From positions 287,328 to 351,327 of the forward strand of contig DLCG01000004.1 of the NCBI GenBank assembly GCA_002480495.1: a stretch of DNA of 64,000 bases, read 5' to 3'. Below are positions 16,394 to 23,650 of the stretch, one piece after another. Position 1 is the first letter of the stretch. Every line of letters starts with the position of its first letter. A program made the position numbers and the translations under genes. The stretch is from Rhodobiaceae bacterium UBA7804. Lineage in GTDB: Bacteria; Pseudomonadota; Alphaproteobacteria; Parvibaculales; Parvibaculaceae. The notes under the pieces were generated by a model. The model did not search any database, was not told the DNA's origin, and saw only the letters and a program-made list of their open reading frames with translations.

Positions 16394-16470
16394 CTCCCCC
16401 CTTGAGGGGGAGAAAGAAAAATCGGCGCCGGATACGAAAGCGTCCGGCGCCTGATTTTTCAGGTTGAGGC
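16394..16470. repeat. Modular palindromic repeat after metY (copy G)
   Basis: First dyad CTCCCCC/GGGGGAG (16394-16400, 16406-16412). The second dyad is long: GAAAAATC plus GGCGCCGGA (16416-16432) pairs with TCCGGCGCC, a bulged T, and GATTTTTC (16443-16460). The tail is AGGTTGAGGC. It starts 19 bp after the metY stop and could act as its 3' hairpin. Confidence 0.7.
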
Positions 16471-16504
16471 GTGAGCCAGATCCCTGCCTTCACCACACCA
16501 CTCC

Positions 16505-16532
16505 GTGTCATCCCGGCGAAAGCCGGGCCCCA
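16505..16532. repeat. GTCATCCCGG-type half repeat
   Basis: A single half-unit beginning GTGTCATCCCGGCGAAAG, identical at its start to the copies at 7933 and 60738, with no inverse partner nearby. Confidence 0.6.
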
Positions 16533-16584
16533 CTCGCAATTCAACTTGCCGCAGCGGTCGATGTTCCAAAAAGCAAAACAAACA

Positions 16585-16615
16585 CGTCATTGCCGGGTTT
16601 GACCCGGCAATCCAG
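16585..16615. repeat. CGTCATTGCCGGG hairpin repeat
   Basis: Dyad TTGCCGGG/CCCGGCAA (16590-16597, 16603-16610) with a five-base loop lies between CGTCA and TCCAG ends. The ends match those of the 7839 copy (CGTCATTG...CAATCCAG), but the core pairs differently. Confidence 0.6.
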
Positions 16616-16683
16616 AAGGCGCGGAACGCGCCGTCCCTCTTCGCAAGACTCTGCTGAGCGGAAGAAGCCCCAGTCCCTCACAC

Positions 16684-16730
16684 TGGATGCCCGGCCTCAT
16701 TGAAACACAAAGGAGGGCCCGGGCATGACG
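16684..16730. repeat. GTCATGCCCGG-type inverted repeat
   Basis: Dyad ATGCCCGG/CCGGGCAT (16687-16694, 16719-16726) lies between metY and ctaA. Together with the three repeats before it, the 408-bp convergent gap 16376-16783 is almost entirely repeat sequence, with no gene visible. Confidence 0.55.
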
Positions 16731-16783
16731 AACTGATTGATAGATGAAATCTTCTCTGCGGCTCTGCGCGAATCCCGCCCGCC

Positions 16784-17818
16784 CTACTTCGCCAGCCTGT
16801 GCGCGTGCCAGACCGCAATGCCGAAGACGATCATTGCGCCGCCCTGATGCGCCGCGCCGAGCGGGATCGGCACCACCCAGAGCAGCGTCCAGATGCCGAG
16901 CGCGGCCTGCGCGACGACCGCCGCGAAAAGGAGGTTCGCCGTTCCCGCCGCTTCCGTCTTGCGCGCGCGATATGCATGCCAGGCCGTCACCGCCAGCAGC
17001 AGATAGGCCATCATCCGGTGCTGGAACTGCACGGTCAGATGGCTCTCGAAGAAATTGTGCCAGACAGGCTTCATCGCGAGGAGCCCGTCCGGAATGAACG
17101 CGCCCGCCATCAGCGGCCAGGTGTTGTAGATGAGGCCCGCGCGGATGCCGGCCACGAAGGCGCCGAGGATCGTCTGCAGGAAGATCAATGCGATCAGCGC
17201 AAGCGCCGCCTTCGAAAGCCCGCTGAGGAAGCGCGTGCTCTTGCCATGCCACATGTCGAGCGCGGTCCAGATCAGCGCGCCGAAGATGATCGTCGCAAGA
17301 CCGAGATGCGCGGCGAGCCGGTATTGGCTCACCTCCGTCCGGTCGACGAGCCCGCTCATCACCATCCACCAGCCGAGCACGCCCTGCATGCCGCCCAGCA
17401 CGAAAAGGAAGATGAGCCGCGGCACCATCGAGCGCTCGACGCGTCTCGTCACCGCGAACCAGAGAAAGGGCACGAGGAACGCGACGCCAATCAGCCGGCC
17501 GAGAAAGCGGTGGCCCCACTCCCACCAGTAGATCGTCTTGAACTCGTCAAGCGACATGCCCTTGTTGATGAGCTGGTATTGCGGGATCTGGCGGTAGAGG
17601 TCGAACTCCTCCTGCCAGTGCTCCTCGCTCATCGGCGGGATAGCGCCCGTCACGGGCTTCCACTCGGTGATCGACAGCCCGCTTTCGGTGAGCCTTGTCA
17701 GTCCGCCCACCACAACCATGATGAAGACGAGCATCGCCACGCCGAAGAGCCACCAGGCAATCGCCCGCCGGTTCCGGTCGGCCGTCTCGACCGCATTGAT
17801 GCGTGGAAGAACGCTCAT
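16784..17818 (-). CDS. ctaA: Heme A synthase (COX15/CtaA type)
   Basis: Oxidises the C8 methyl of heme O to make heme A for cytochrome aa3 oxidase in the inner membrane. The 344-residue protein has about eight transmembrane segments. The COX15-type motif GGLTRLTESGLSITEWKPVTG is at about residues 38-58. LLSGLVDRTEVSQYRLAAHLG-like and FFESHLTVQFQHRM segments carry the heme-ligand histidines. The start at 17818 (MSVLPRINAVE) is preferred to longer in-frame options. It is divergent from the DUF2842 gene. Confidence 0.94.
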   Translation of the reverse strand: MSVLPRINAVETADRNRRAIAWWLFGVAMLVFIMVVVGGLTRLTESGLSITEWKPVTGAIPPMSEEHWQEEFDLYRQIPQYQLINKGMSLDEFKTIYWWEWGHRFLGRLIGVAFLVPFLWFAVTRRVERSMVPRLIFLFVLGGMQGVLGWWMVMSGLVDRTEVSQYRLAAHLGLATIIFGALIWTALDMWHGKSTRFLSGLSKAALALIALIFLQTILGAFVAGIRAGLIYNTWPLMAGAFIPDGLLAMKPVWHNFFESHLTVQFQHRMMAYLLLAVTAWHAYRARKTEAAGTANLLFAAVVAQAALGIWTLLWVVPIPLGAAHQGGAMIVFGIAVWHAHRLAK

Positions 17819-17976
17819 GGCTGAAACACTTACCCCGCCCGCCGCGCCAAGCCTAGCCGCCTTTGCTTGCGACAGGTCGCCGCGCTTGCAGCATCGCGCC
17901 CCACGGGTGCTTTGCGCAAATCTCCCGAATGCCTTATGGAAGGCCATCCCGAAACGAAGACGACCGGAGACGGCCC

Positions 17977-18192
17977 ATGCGCCTCGGCATCCGCACCCGC
18001 AAGCTCATCGGCACGATCGTGCTCCTGACCTTTCTGGTGCTCTATTCGTTTCTGATCATGACGATCGCGGTGAGCGGGCACCTGCCGGAGAACGGGCTGG
18101 TCCAGTTCCTGTATTACATCACCGCTGGTGTGATTTGGGCGTTTCCCGCCAAATATCTCATCGTCTGGATGGTCCGCCCCGACGAGGCGTAG
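17977..18192 (+). CDS. DUF2842 family small membrane protein
   Basis: A 71-residue protein with two hydrophobic helices (about residues 9-31 and 41-64) and a basic N-terminus MRLGIRTRK. The family is restricted largely to alphaproteobacteria and often neighbours heme A synthase, as here. That suggests but does not prove a link to cytochrome oxidase. The start at 17977 has CGGAGA just upstream. Confidence 0.82.
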   Translation: MRLGIRTRKLIGTIVLLTFLVLYSFLIMTIAVSGHLPENGLVQFLYYITAGVIWAFPAKYLIVWMVRPDEA

Positions 18193-18301
18193 AACCACCG
18201 CCGGGCCGAAGGCCGCAGACGCGCCGGTTTCTTTTGTGACGTTATGATGACGTTTCAATGACGGTCGTCCGTCGCGAAGCCGTCTTTATCCCCGCCCGGC
18301 C

Positions 18302-18385
18302 TCAGCCGAAGCGGCCGGTCACGATCTTGTTCAGCGCGAAGATCACGAGCAGGAAAATAACGACCGGAAGAACCTGGCCAATCAT
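18302..18385 (-). CDS. 27-residue single-pass membrane protein (putative)
   Basis: The short frame starts MIGQVLPVVIFLLVIFALN and ends KIVTGRFG before a TGA. Almost the whole peptide is one transmembrane helix with a basic C-terminal end. An AGGGAG ribosome-binding site lies 8 bases before the ATG. No substitution pattern can be checked from one genome, so coding status rests on the ribosome site, the start/stop spacing and the membrane-helix composition. It lies between the DUF2842 gene and tRNA-Pro. Confidence 0.55.
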   Translation of the reverse strand: MIGQVLPVVIFLLVIFALNKIVTGRFG

Positions 18386-18435
18386 CGGGGTGGCTCCCTA
18401 AGCTACGGACGACCTTGCCCCTTGCGGGGCGGGAA

Positions 18436-18512
18436 TGGTCGGAGCGGCGGGATTCGAACCCACGACCCCTTGTCCCCCAGACAAGTGCGCTACCGGGCTG
18501 CGCTACGCTCCG
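18436..18512 (-). tRNA. tRNA-Pro (GGG anticodon)
   Basis: A complete 77-nt cloverleaf on the minus strand. Acceptor CGGAGCG pairs with CGCTCCG, the anticodon stem is CTTGT/ACAAG with loop CTGGGGG giving anticodon GGG, the T-arm has GTTCGAATC, and CCA is encoded. It reads CCC codons. A weak GCCCC-TTGC-GGGGC hairpin follows the 3' end at 18417-18430. No integrase or att-like duplication is nearby. Confidence 0.96.
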
Positions 18513-18635
18513 ACGAACCGGTAATCCGGAATGGAAGAATCCCTTCCGGAGGCGCGGAATATAGACGCGACCGCGCATCGCGGCAACGGCCCAAACCCGC
18601 ATTTTTCAAGGAATTTTCGGATTTTCGAGGGGGCC

Positions 18636-19157
18636 TCAGCTCTCCTCGTCCTCGCTCTCCCACAAGGTCTCGTCGATCTCGTCCTTGAGCGAGATGAGAT
18701 CCTCGAGAAGCGCCTCCAGCCGTTTGCGCCCGCTCGCGCTGACAGGCTTTCCGGGAATTTCCCGCTCCTCCTGCTCGCCGCGCTCCACGGCCTCGCGCGC
18801 AAGCTCGGCCAGCGACGTGTCGACCGTGCCGCGCCCCGTCTCCGCGACGAACTTGATGCCCTGCTCGCGAAAGACCTTCTGGACGCCCTTGATGGTATAG
18901 CCGTCATTATAGAGGAGCGTACGCACCCCCCTCAGCAGGTCCACATCCTCTGGTCTGTAGTAGCGCCGCCCTCCGCCGCGCTTCAGCGGCCTGATCTGGT
19001 TGAACTTGCTTTCCCAGAAACGCAGGACGTGCTGCGGCACATCGAGTTCGCTCGCGACCTCGCTGATGGTCCGAAATGCGTCGGGTGACTTTTGCACAGA
19101 CAAATGAGGCCCCTGCTGGTCTTCTTCAATCCGGTTTGCGAAGACGGATCTGCTCAA
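18636..19157 (-). CDS. MerR-family transcriptional regulator
   Basis: A 173-residue protein with an N-terminal winged helix-turn-helix: FRTISEVASELDVPQHVLRFWESKF at about residues 28-52, then the RRYYRPEDVDLLR wing. The C-terminus is acidic and lacks the cysteines of metal-sensing MerR proteins. It resembles the MerR gene that regularly follows ihfA in alphaproteobacteria, whose function is undefined. It starts 18 bp after the ihfA stop and is probably in the same transcript. Confidence 0.88.
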   Translation of the reverse strand: MSRSVFANRIEEDQQGPHLSVQKSPDAFRTISEVASELDVPQHVLRFWESKFNQIRPLKRGGGRRYYRPEDVDLLRGVRTLLYNDGYTIKGVQKVFREQGIKFVAETGRGTVDTSLAELAREAVERGEQEEREIPGKPVSASGRKRLEALLEDLISLKDEIDETLWESEDEES

Positions 19158-19175
19158 GGGCGGTTCCTCGAGAGC

Positions 19176-19493
19176 TTATTCGGCGGCCGCCGACCGGCCG
19201 GCAAGAGCGCCGTTGATACGTTCCTTGAGAACATGACTCGGGCGGAAAACAAGCACCCGCCGCGGCTTGATCGGCACTTCTTCACCCGTCTTCGGATTGC
19301 GCCCCATCCGCCCGCCCTTCTTGCGGACCGAGAACGAACCGAACGAAGAAAGCTTCACCGTGTCGCCCTTGGCGAGGCTGTCGGCAATCTCGGCCAGCAC
19401 AAGCTCGACGAGTTCCGCCGACTCGTTCCGCGACAGACCGACTTCCTGATAGACCGCCTCGCTCAGATGCGCGCGCGTGACTGTTTCCCCCAT
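19176..19493 (-). CDS. ihfA: Integration host factor alpha subunit
   Basis: Nucleoid protein that bends DNA sharply as a heterodimer with IhfB. The 105-residue protein shows RAHLSEAVYQEVGLSRNESAELV, KLSSFGSFSVRKKGGRMGRNPKTGEEVPI and RPSHVLKERIN; the proline in GRNPKTGE intercalates in the minor groove. The start at 19493 follows a strong GGTGGAGG site, so the longer frame is rejected. It lies downstream of fabH and upstream of the MerR gene. Confidence 0.95.
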   Translation of the reverse strand: MGETVTRAHLSEAVYQEVGLSRNESAELVELVLAEIADSLAKGDTVKLSSFGSFSVRKKGGRMGRNPKTGEEVPIKPRRVLVFRPSHVLKERINGALAGRSAAAE

Positions 19494-19643
19494 GGCCTCC
19501 ACCTCTGAAGTTTCGTCGTGAAGCCTATTGCCCGCCCGGAAACCCGTCAATATCAAAGGGATGGCCGTTTTCCCTGATATGCGAGATTCAGGATATGGCC
19601 TAATTTTTCGGGGCACTCTGCGACGGCCTGCGCGGCCTTTCGC

Positions 19644-20621
19644 TTAAAATCTGAAAAGCAGCGACCCCCAGGTAAAGCCGCCGCCCATCGCCTCAAGCAA
19701 TACCAGATCGCCGCGCTTGATTCGGCCGTCTTTCACCGCGGCATCGAGCGCGAGCGGAACGGATGCGGCCGACGTGTTGCCATGCTCGCCAACCGTCATC
19801 ACCACCTTCTCCGGCGGCAGGCCGATTCTCTTCGCCGTACCGTCGAGAATACGCTTGTTGGCCTGATGCGGCACAAACCAGTCGATGTCTTCCGCCTTGA
19901 GACCCGTGGCTTCCAGCGATTCCTTTATGGCCTCGGCAATGTTCACCACGGCATGGCGAAACACCTCTCGCCCCTCCATGCGCACATGCCCGGTCGACTG
20001 CGTGGAGGAAGGCCCCCCATCCACATAGAGCTTTTCCTTGTAGCGTCCGTCCGAATGGAGGTGGGCCGTCAGGACGCCGCGATCGGAATTTGTCCCCTCC
20101 CCGGATTCTCCCTTTACAACAACGGCGCCCGCGCCGTCGCCGAACAGCACGCAGGTCGTACGATCGGTCCAGTCGAGAAGCCGGGAAAAGGTCTCGGCGC
20201 CGATGACCAGTGCCGTCTTCGACTGTCCCGTCTTGATGAAGGTATCGGCCACCGTCATGGCGTAGACGAAGCCCGAACAGACAGCCTGAATGTCGAAGGC
20301 CGCGCCGTGATAGAGGCCAAGCTCGGCCTGAACCGTGGTCGCCGTCGCGGGAAAGGTATTATCCGGCGTCGTCGTGGCCAGGATGATGGTGTCGATCTCC
20401 TGAACGTCGATCCCGGCATCCGCAATGGCATTGCGCGCGGCGGCAAGCGCCAGATGTGACGTGAGCTCACCATCGGCGGCAATATGCCGGCTGTGAATGC
20501 CGGTCCGTTCGACGATCCATTCATCGGTCGTATCGACGATTTTCGAAAGATCGTCATTGGTGACGACGCGGGTCGGCAGATAGCTGCCGACACCGGCTAC
20601 AACAGTTCGAATAACACTCAC
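19644..20621 (-). CDS. fabH: Beta-ketoacyl-ACP synthase III
   Basis: Condenses acetyl-CoA with malonyl-ACP to start fatty acid synthesis. The 325 residues contain the catalytic triad Cys115 (DIQAVCSGF), His252 (WFVPHQANKRI) and Asn282 (GEHGNTSAAS). The start overlaps the plsX stop by four bases (ATGA), so the pair is translationally coupled. The DUF177-plsX-fabH order is the usual lipid cluster. Confidence 0.97.
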   Translation of the reverse strand: MSVIRTVVAGVGSYLPTRVVTNDDLSKIVDTTDEWIVERTGIHSRHIAADGELTSHLALAAARNAIADAGIDVQEIDTIILATTTPDNTFPATATTVQAELGLYHGAAFDIQAVCSGFVYAMTVADTFIKTGQSKTALVIGAETFSRLLDWTDRTTCVLFGDGAGAVVVKGESGEGTNSDRGVLTAHLHSDGRYKEKLYVDGGPSSTQSTGHVRMEGREVFRHAVVNIAEAIKESLEATGLKAEDIDWFVPHQANKRILDGTAKRIGLPPEKVVMTVGEHGNTSAASVPLALDAAVKDGRIKRGDLVLLEAMGGGFTWGSLLFRF

Positions 20622-21697
20622 GACAGGGCTGCCTCGGATTCCGCTATTTCGTTGTTATGTGTGCGGCGGGCGTTCTCGATGCCGCTCAGGCGGTCGAGAT
20701 CCGTCACGATCTTGCTGACGAGATCGGCCGAGGCGACATCCACCGCCACGTCGATCGCGGCGGCAAAGCCCACCGCGTCGGTTCCGCCGTGGCTTTTCAC
20801 CACAAGGCCGTTTAGCCCAAGAAAGACGGCGCCGTTCGAAGCGCGTGGATCGATCTTCGTCGCGAGCGCCTTGAAGGCCCCGCGCGCGAAGAGATAGCCG
20901 ATCTTGGACATGATCGAACTCTGCATCGCGCCGCGAAGATAGCCGACGATCAGGCGCGCCGTACCCTCCGCCGTCTTGAGCGCTATGTTCCCCGTGTAAC
21001 CGTCGGTCACGACGACATCGACAGTACCTTTCGAGATATCGTCGCCTTCCACGAAACCGTGGAAGCGGATCGGAAGGTGCGCCTCGCGCAACATTTGTGC
21101 GGCGGCCTTCACCTCCTCGGTCCCCTTGACCTCTTCCTCACCGATATTGAGAAGGCCGACCGTCGGCTGCTCGACATTAAATATCACGCGCGCGAATGCT
21201 TCGCCCATCGCCGCGAATTGAACTAGCTGGTAAGCATCGGCACCAACCGTCGCCCCCAGGTCGAGCGCAACGCTTTCACCGCGCGCCGTCGGCCAGAGTG
21301 CCGCGAGCGCCGGGCGTTCCACATTCGGAATGGTCTTCAGGATCACCTTGGCCATCGCCATGAGGGCGCCGGTATTCCCCGCGGAAACCGCAGCCTGCGC
21401 ACGACCGGTCTTCACCGCATCGATCGCCATCCACATGCTGCTGGTCTTCCGTCCGCGGCGAAGCGCCTGGCTCGGTTTGTCGTCCATCGAGACCGAGACT
21501 TCCGTGTGAACGATCTCGCTCGCCTGCGCCACACGCGGATGCTTCTCGAGCAGCGGGCGGATTTTCTTCTCGTCGCCGAAAATGACGAACCGCACGTCCG
21601 GATGACGAATGGACGCGACTTCGGCACCACCGATGACCGTTTCCGGCCCGTGGTCGCCGCCCATCCCGTCCAGCGCTATCGTCAGTCCTTGCGTCAC
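20618..21697 (-). CDS. plsX: Phosphate acyltransferase PlsX
   Basis: Makes acyl-phosphate from acyl-ACP for phospholipid synthesis, as a peripheral membrane enzyme. The 359 residues contain IALDGMGGDHGPETVIGG at the N-terminus, AAVSAGNTGALMAMA, GATVGADAYQLVQFA and TDGYTGNIALKTAEG. A 114-bp gap separates it from the DUF177 gene upstream, so it may have its own promoter or be co-transcribed. Confidence 0.96.
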   Translation of the reverse strand: MTQGLTIALDGMGGDHGPETVIGGAEVASIRHPDVRFVIFGDEKKIRPLLEKHPRVAQASEIVHTEVSVSMDDKPSQALRRGRKTSSMWMAIDAVKTGRAQAAVSAGNTGALMAMAKVILKTIPNVERPALAALWPTARGESVALDLGATVGADAYQLVQFAAMGEAFARVIFNVEQPTVGLLNIGEEEVKGTEEVKAAAQMLREAHLPIRFHGFVEGDDISKGTVDVVVTDGYTGNIALKTAEGTARLIVGYLRGAMQSSIMSKIGYLFARGAFKALATKIDPRASNGAVFLGLNGLVVKSHGGTDAVGFAAAIDVAVDVASADLVSKIVTDLDRLSGIENARRTHNNEIAESEAALS

Positions 21698-21811
21698 CCG
21701 GCTACCCCCGTTCCTGTCCGGCGCCCATTCTCAAATCACGAATGCGCGCCCCGAAGATACAGCCTCGCGAGTACCAGACAATAGCCGCAAGCCCCATCGA
21801 ATCGCGCCAAC

Positions 21812-22372
21812 TCAATAATTTTTCTTGAGTTTTTCCAGCGCAGCAAAGGGATTTGGCTTGCTTTCCGGAGCGTCACCCGGTTCTTCCACATCTGTCTGGA
21901 AGGCAGCGCCCGGCTTGCGGGGATAGGGGTCGAGAGCGAGCGCCAGTCGCTCCGCGACAGCCTCCCCTATTTCGACGCCATTGCCGGCCATCGGCTCTGG
22001 AGCATCTTCTGCCTCGACATCGATCTGGATTTCGCGCTCGTTCGAAACCTCGGCAACTTCAGGTTCGATCATGTGCTCGGGCAGATAGCGCTGCTTGAAA
22101 CTCTCCTTGATCGACTGGTGAACAGGCTCGAGTGTGACGACGCAAGCCTGAATGACCTCCGCCTTGAAACTTGCCTCCACCGTCAGGCCCGCCTTTCGAT
22201 AAGGCCGCACTTTGGCCGCCCCGGAAAGTGACACCACTTCCGGGATGCCGAAGCGGCGCGCGAGTTCCTTTCGTGCAACTTCATCAGCCACGAAGGAGAT
22301 CTCCTTCCCGTTCGGCGGAACATCGGTCACGGCAACGAAGAGCCTGAAATCCTGTTTCGGCGAGGGTCCCAT
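21812..22372 (-). CDS. DUF177 (YceD-like) protein
   Basis: A 186-residue member of the family linked to 23S rRNA or large-subunit assembly in other bacteria. Visible features are LSGAAKVRPYRKAGLTVEASFKAEVIQACVVTLEPV, the conserved cysteine-containing strand, and an acidic middle. The C-terminal NPFAALEKLKK motif is typical. The ATG at 22372 shares its A with the upstream stop (TGATG); a GTG one codon earlier is possible. In other phyla the gene precedes rpmF, but no rpmF is present here. Confidence 0.85.
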   Translation of the reverse strand: MGPSPKQDFRLFVAVTDVPPNGKEISFVADEVARKELARRFGIPEVVSLSGAAKVRPYRKAGLTVEASFKAEVIQACVVTLEPVHQSIKESFKQRYLPEHMIEPEVAEVSNEREIQIDVEAEDAPEPMAGNGVEIGEAVAERLALALDPYPRKPGAAFQTDVEEPGDAPESKPNPFAALEKLKKNY

Positions 22373-22929
22373 CACAAAGCCCCCTCGATTTCCGCCTTGC
22401 CGGGTTGCGTGAAAACCACTCGTCCCAGCAGAATGTCTTCAACCGGCTGTGCGGCGAGCTCCATTTCCGCCTGACGGACATAGGCGGCAAGTCTCGCCGC
22501 ATGGTCGCCGGCCATCGCCGTGTCGGGCAGGATATTCCGGCGAAGCGCTGCCTCCAGCTTGTCCCCATCATCGACCAGCGCTTCGTCATAGGCCTGCATG
22601 CGGCCATAGAAGGACTGGGCGAGCGCCTTGATCTTCTTGCCTACCGAAAGGTCTCCAACCCCCATTTCCCGGAGTGTCTGGTCCATATCGTCGAAAAGCA
22701 CATCGAAGAGTTTCTGGCCAAGTTCCTTCCCTGCCTGGCCGCCCGCCCTCAGACGCCGCAACGCGAGATGCACATGCAGGGCAACCATCTCGAATCGCCC
22801 TTCCGCCGTGTCGGGAACCCCCATCTCGGTATAAAAGACGGGGCTGCGCGCCTGCGTCACCAGCAGCCCGTAAAGGACATATGGTGTATCGTCGTCACGG
22901 GAACGGCCAAAAATCCTTTTCCATATCAT
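22372..22929 (-). CDS. Ubiquinol-cytochrome c chaperone (CBP3-like)
   Basis: A 185-residue protein of the family related to mitochondrial Cbp3/UQCC1, which helps cytochrome b assembly in complex III. Visible segments are PYVLYGLLVTQARSPVFYTEMGVPDTAEGRFEMV, the LHVHLALRRL helix and FDVLFDDMDQTLREMGVGDLSVGKKIK, which matches the family core. The start MIWKRIFGR is at 22929. It overlaps the DUF177 start (TGATG). It is divergent from bamE with a 117-bp shared promoter gap. Confidence 0.87.
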   Translation of the reverse strand: MIWKRIFGRSRDDDTPYVLYGLLVTQARSPVFYTEMGVPDTAEGRFEMVALHVHLALRRLRAGGQAGKELGQKLFDVLFDDMDQTLREMGVGDLSVGKKIKALAQSFYGRMQAYDEALVDDGDKLEAALRRNILPDTAMAGDHAARLAAYVRQAEMELAAQPVEDILLGRVVFTQPGKAEIEGAL

Positions 22930-23046
22930 GGCGTCACTCCAGCCTCGGGTGGTAGGTTTTGGCCCATATCGCACATGCCGATTGAATTTACCCCGCGACA
23001 AGGGTAGGTCAACGGCACACCTTTCAGGCTCCAGGAGGCCTCTACC

Positions 23047-23553
23047 ATGAATTCGTTCCGACTGCGCCGCCCTGCCCGTGTCGCCCTGACAGCCGTCTGT
23101 CTGGCGCTCGGTTCGGTCGCCATGTCGGCCTGTTCCCCTATTGTGGAAGAGCGGGGCTACATTTTCGATCCGGCGGATCTCGACAAGCTTCAGACCGGCT
23201 CGTCCAAGGAGCAGGTTCGCAGCGTGATGGGCTCTCCCTCGACCGTTTCTACCGTCGATGGCGAAGCCTGGTACTACATTTCGAGCAAGTTCGAAACCGT
23301 CGCCTTCTACGAACCAAAGGAGATCGAGCGCACGGTTGCTGCGGTTTATTTCGACAAGACGGACGTCGTCCAGCAGGTCGCCTATTACGGCCTTGAAGAC
23401 GGGCAGATCGTCAACTTCGTCGACCGAAAGACGCCTACGCGCGGCAAGGAACTCACCGTCCTCGGACAGCTCTTCGGCAATCTCGGCCGTTTCAACAATC
23501 AGAGCACGGGCATCCCGTCGGTCGGCACGGGCAATCCGACGAACCGCCGGTAA
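23047..23553 (+). CDS. bamE: Outer membrane assembly lipoprotein BamE (SmpA/OmlA)
   Basis: Lipoprotein partner of the BAM beta-barrel insertion complex. It has a signal peptide ending in the lipobox MSAC at about residues 26-29. The SmpA/OmlA fold shows LQTGSSKEQVRSVMGSPSTV and EAWYYISSKFETVAFYEPKE. At 168 residues it is longer than enterobacterial BamE, with a C-terminal tail (ELTVLGQLFGNLGRFNNQ) common in alphaproteobacteria. It is convergent with hppA. Confidence 0.93.
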   Translation: MNSFRLRRPARVALTAVCLALGSVAMSACSPIVEERGYIFDPADLDKLQTGSSKEQVRSVMGSPSTVSTVDGEAWYYISSKFETVAFYEPKEIERTVAAVYFDKTDVVQQVAYYGLEDGQIVNFVDRKTPTRGKELTVLGQLFGNLGRFNNQSTGIPSVGTGNPTNRR

Positions 23554-23600
23554 CTTGATGGATCGCACACAGCCGGGTTTCCCGGAAATGCAAAAACAAA

Positions 23601-23626
23601 AGCCCCGCGGATCGCTCCGCGGGGCT
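23601..23626. terminator. Bidirectional terminator between bamE and hppA
   Basis: Perfect 10-bp stem AGCCCCGCGG/CCGCGGGGCT with a six-base loop. It is followed by TTCTTAATTT on the plus strand and by TTTGTTTTTG on the minus strand, so it can end both convergent transcripts. Confidence 0.85.
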
Positions 23627-23650
23627 TCTTAATTTGAAAGGCTGCCGCCC

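Noticed and set aside
18436..18512. tRNA-Pro as an integration site for a mobile island
   Set aside because: No integrase, no duplicated tRNA 3' end, and all flanking genes are housekeeping.
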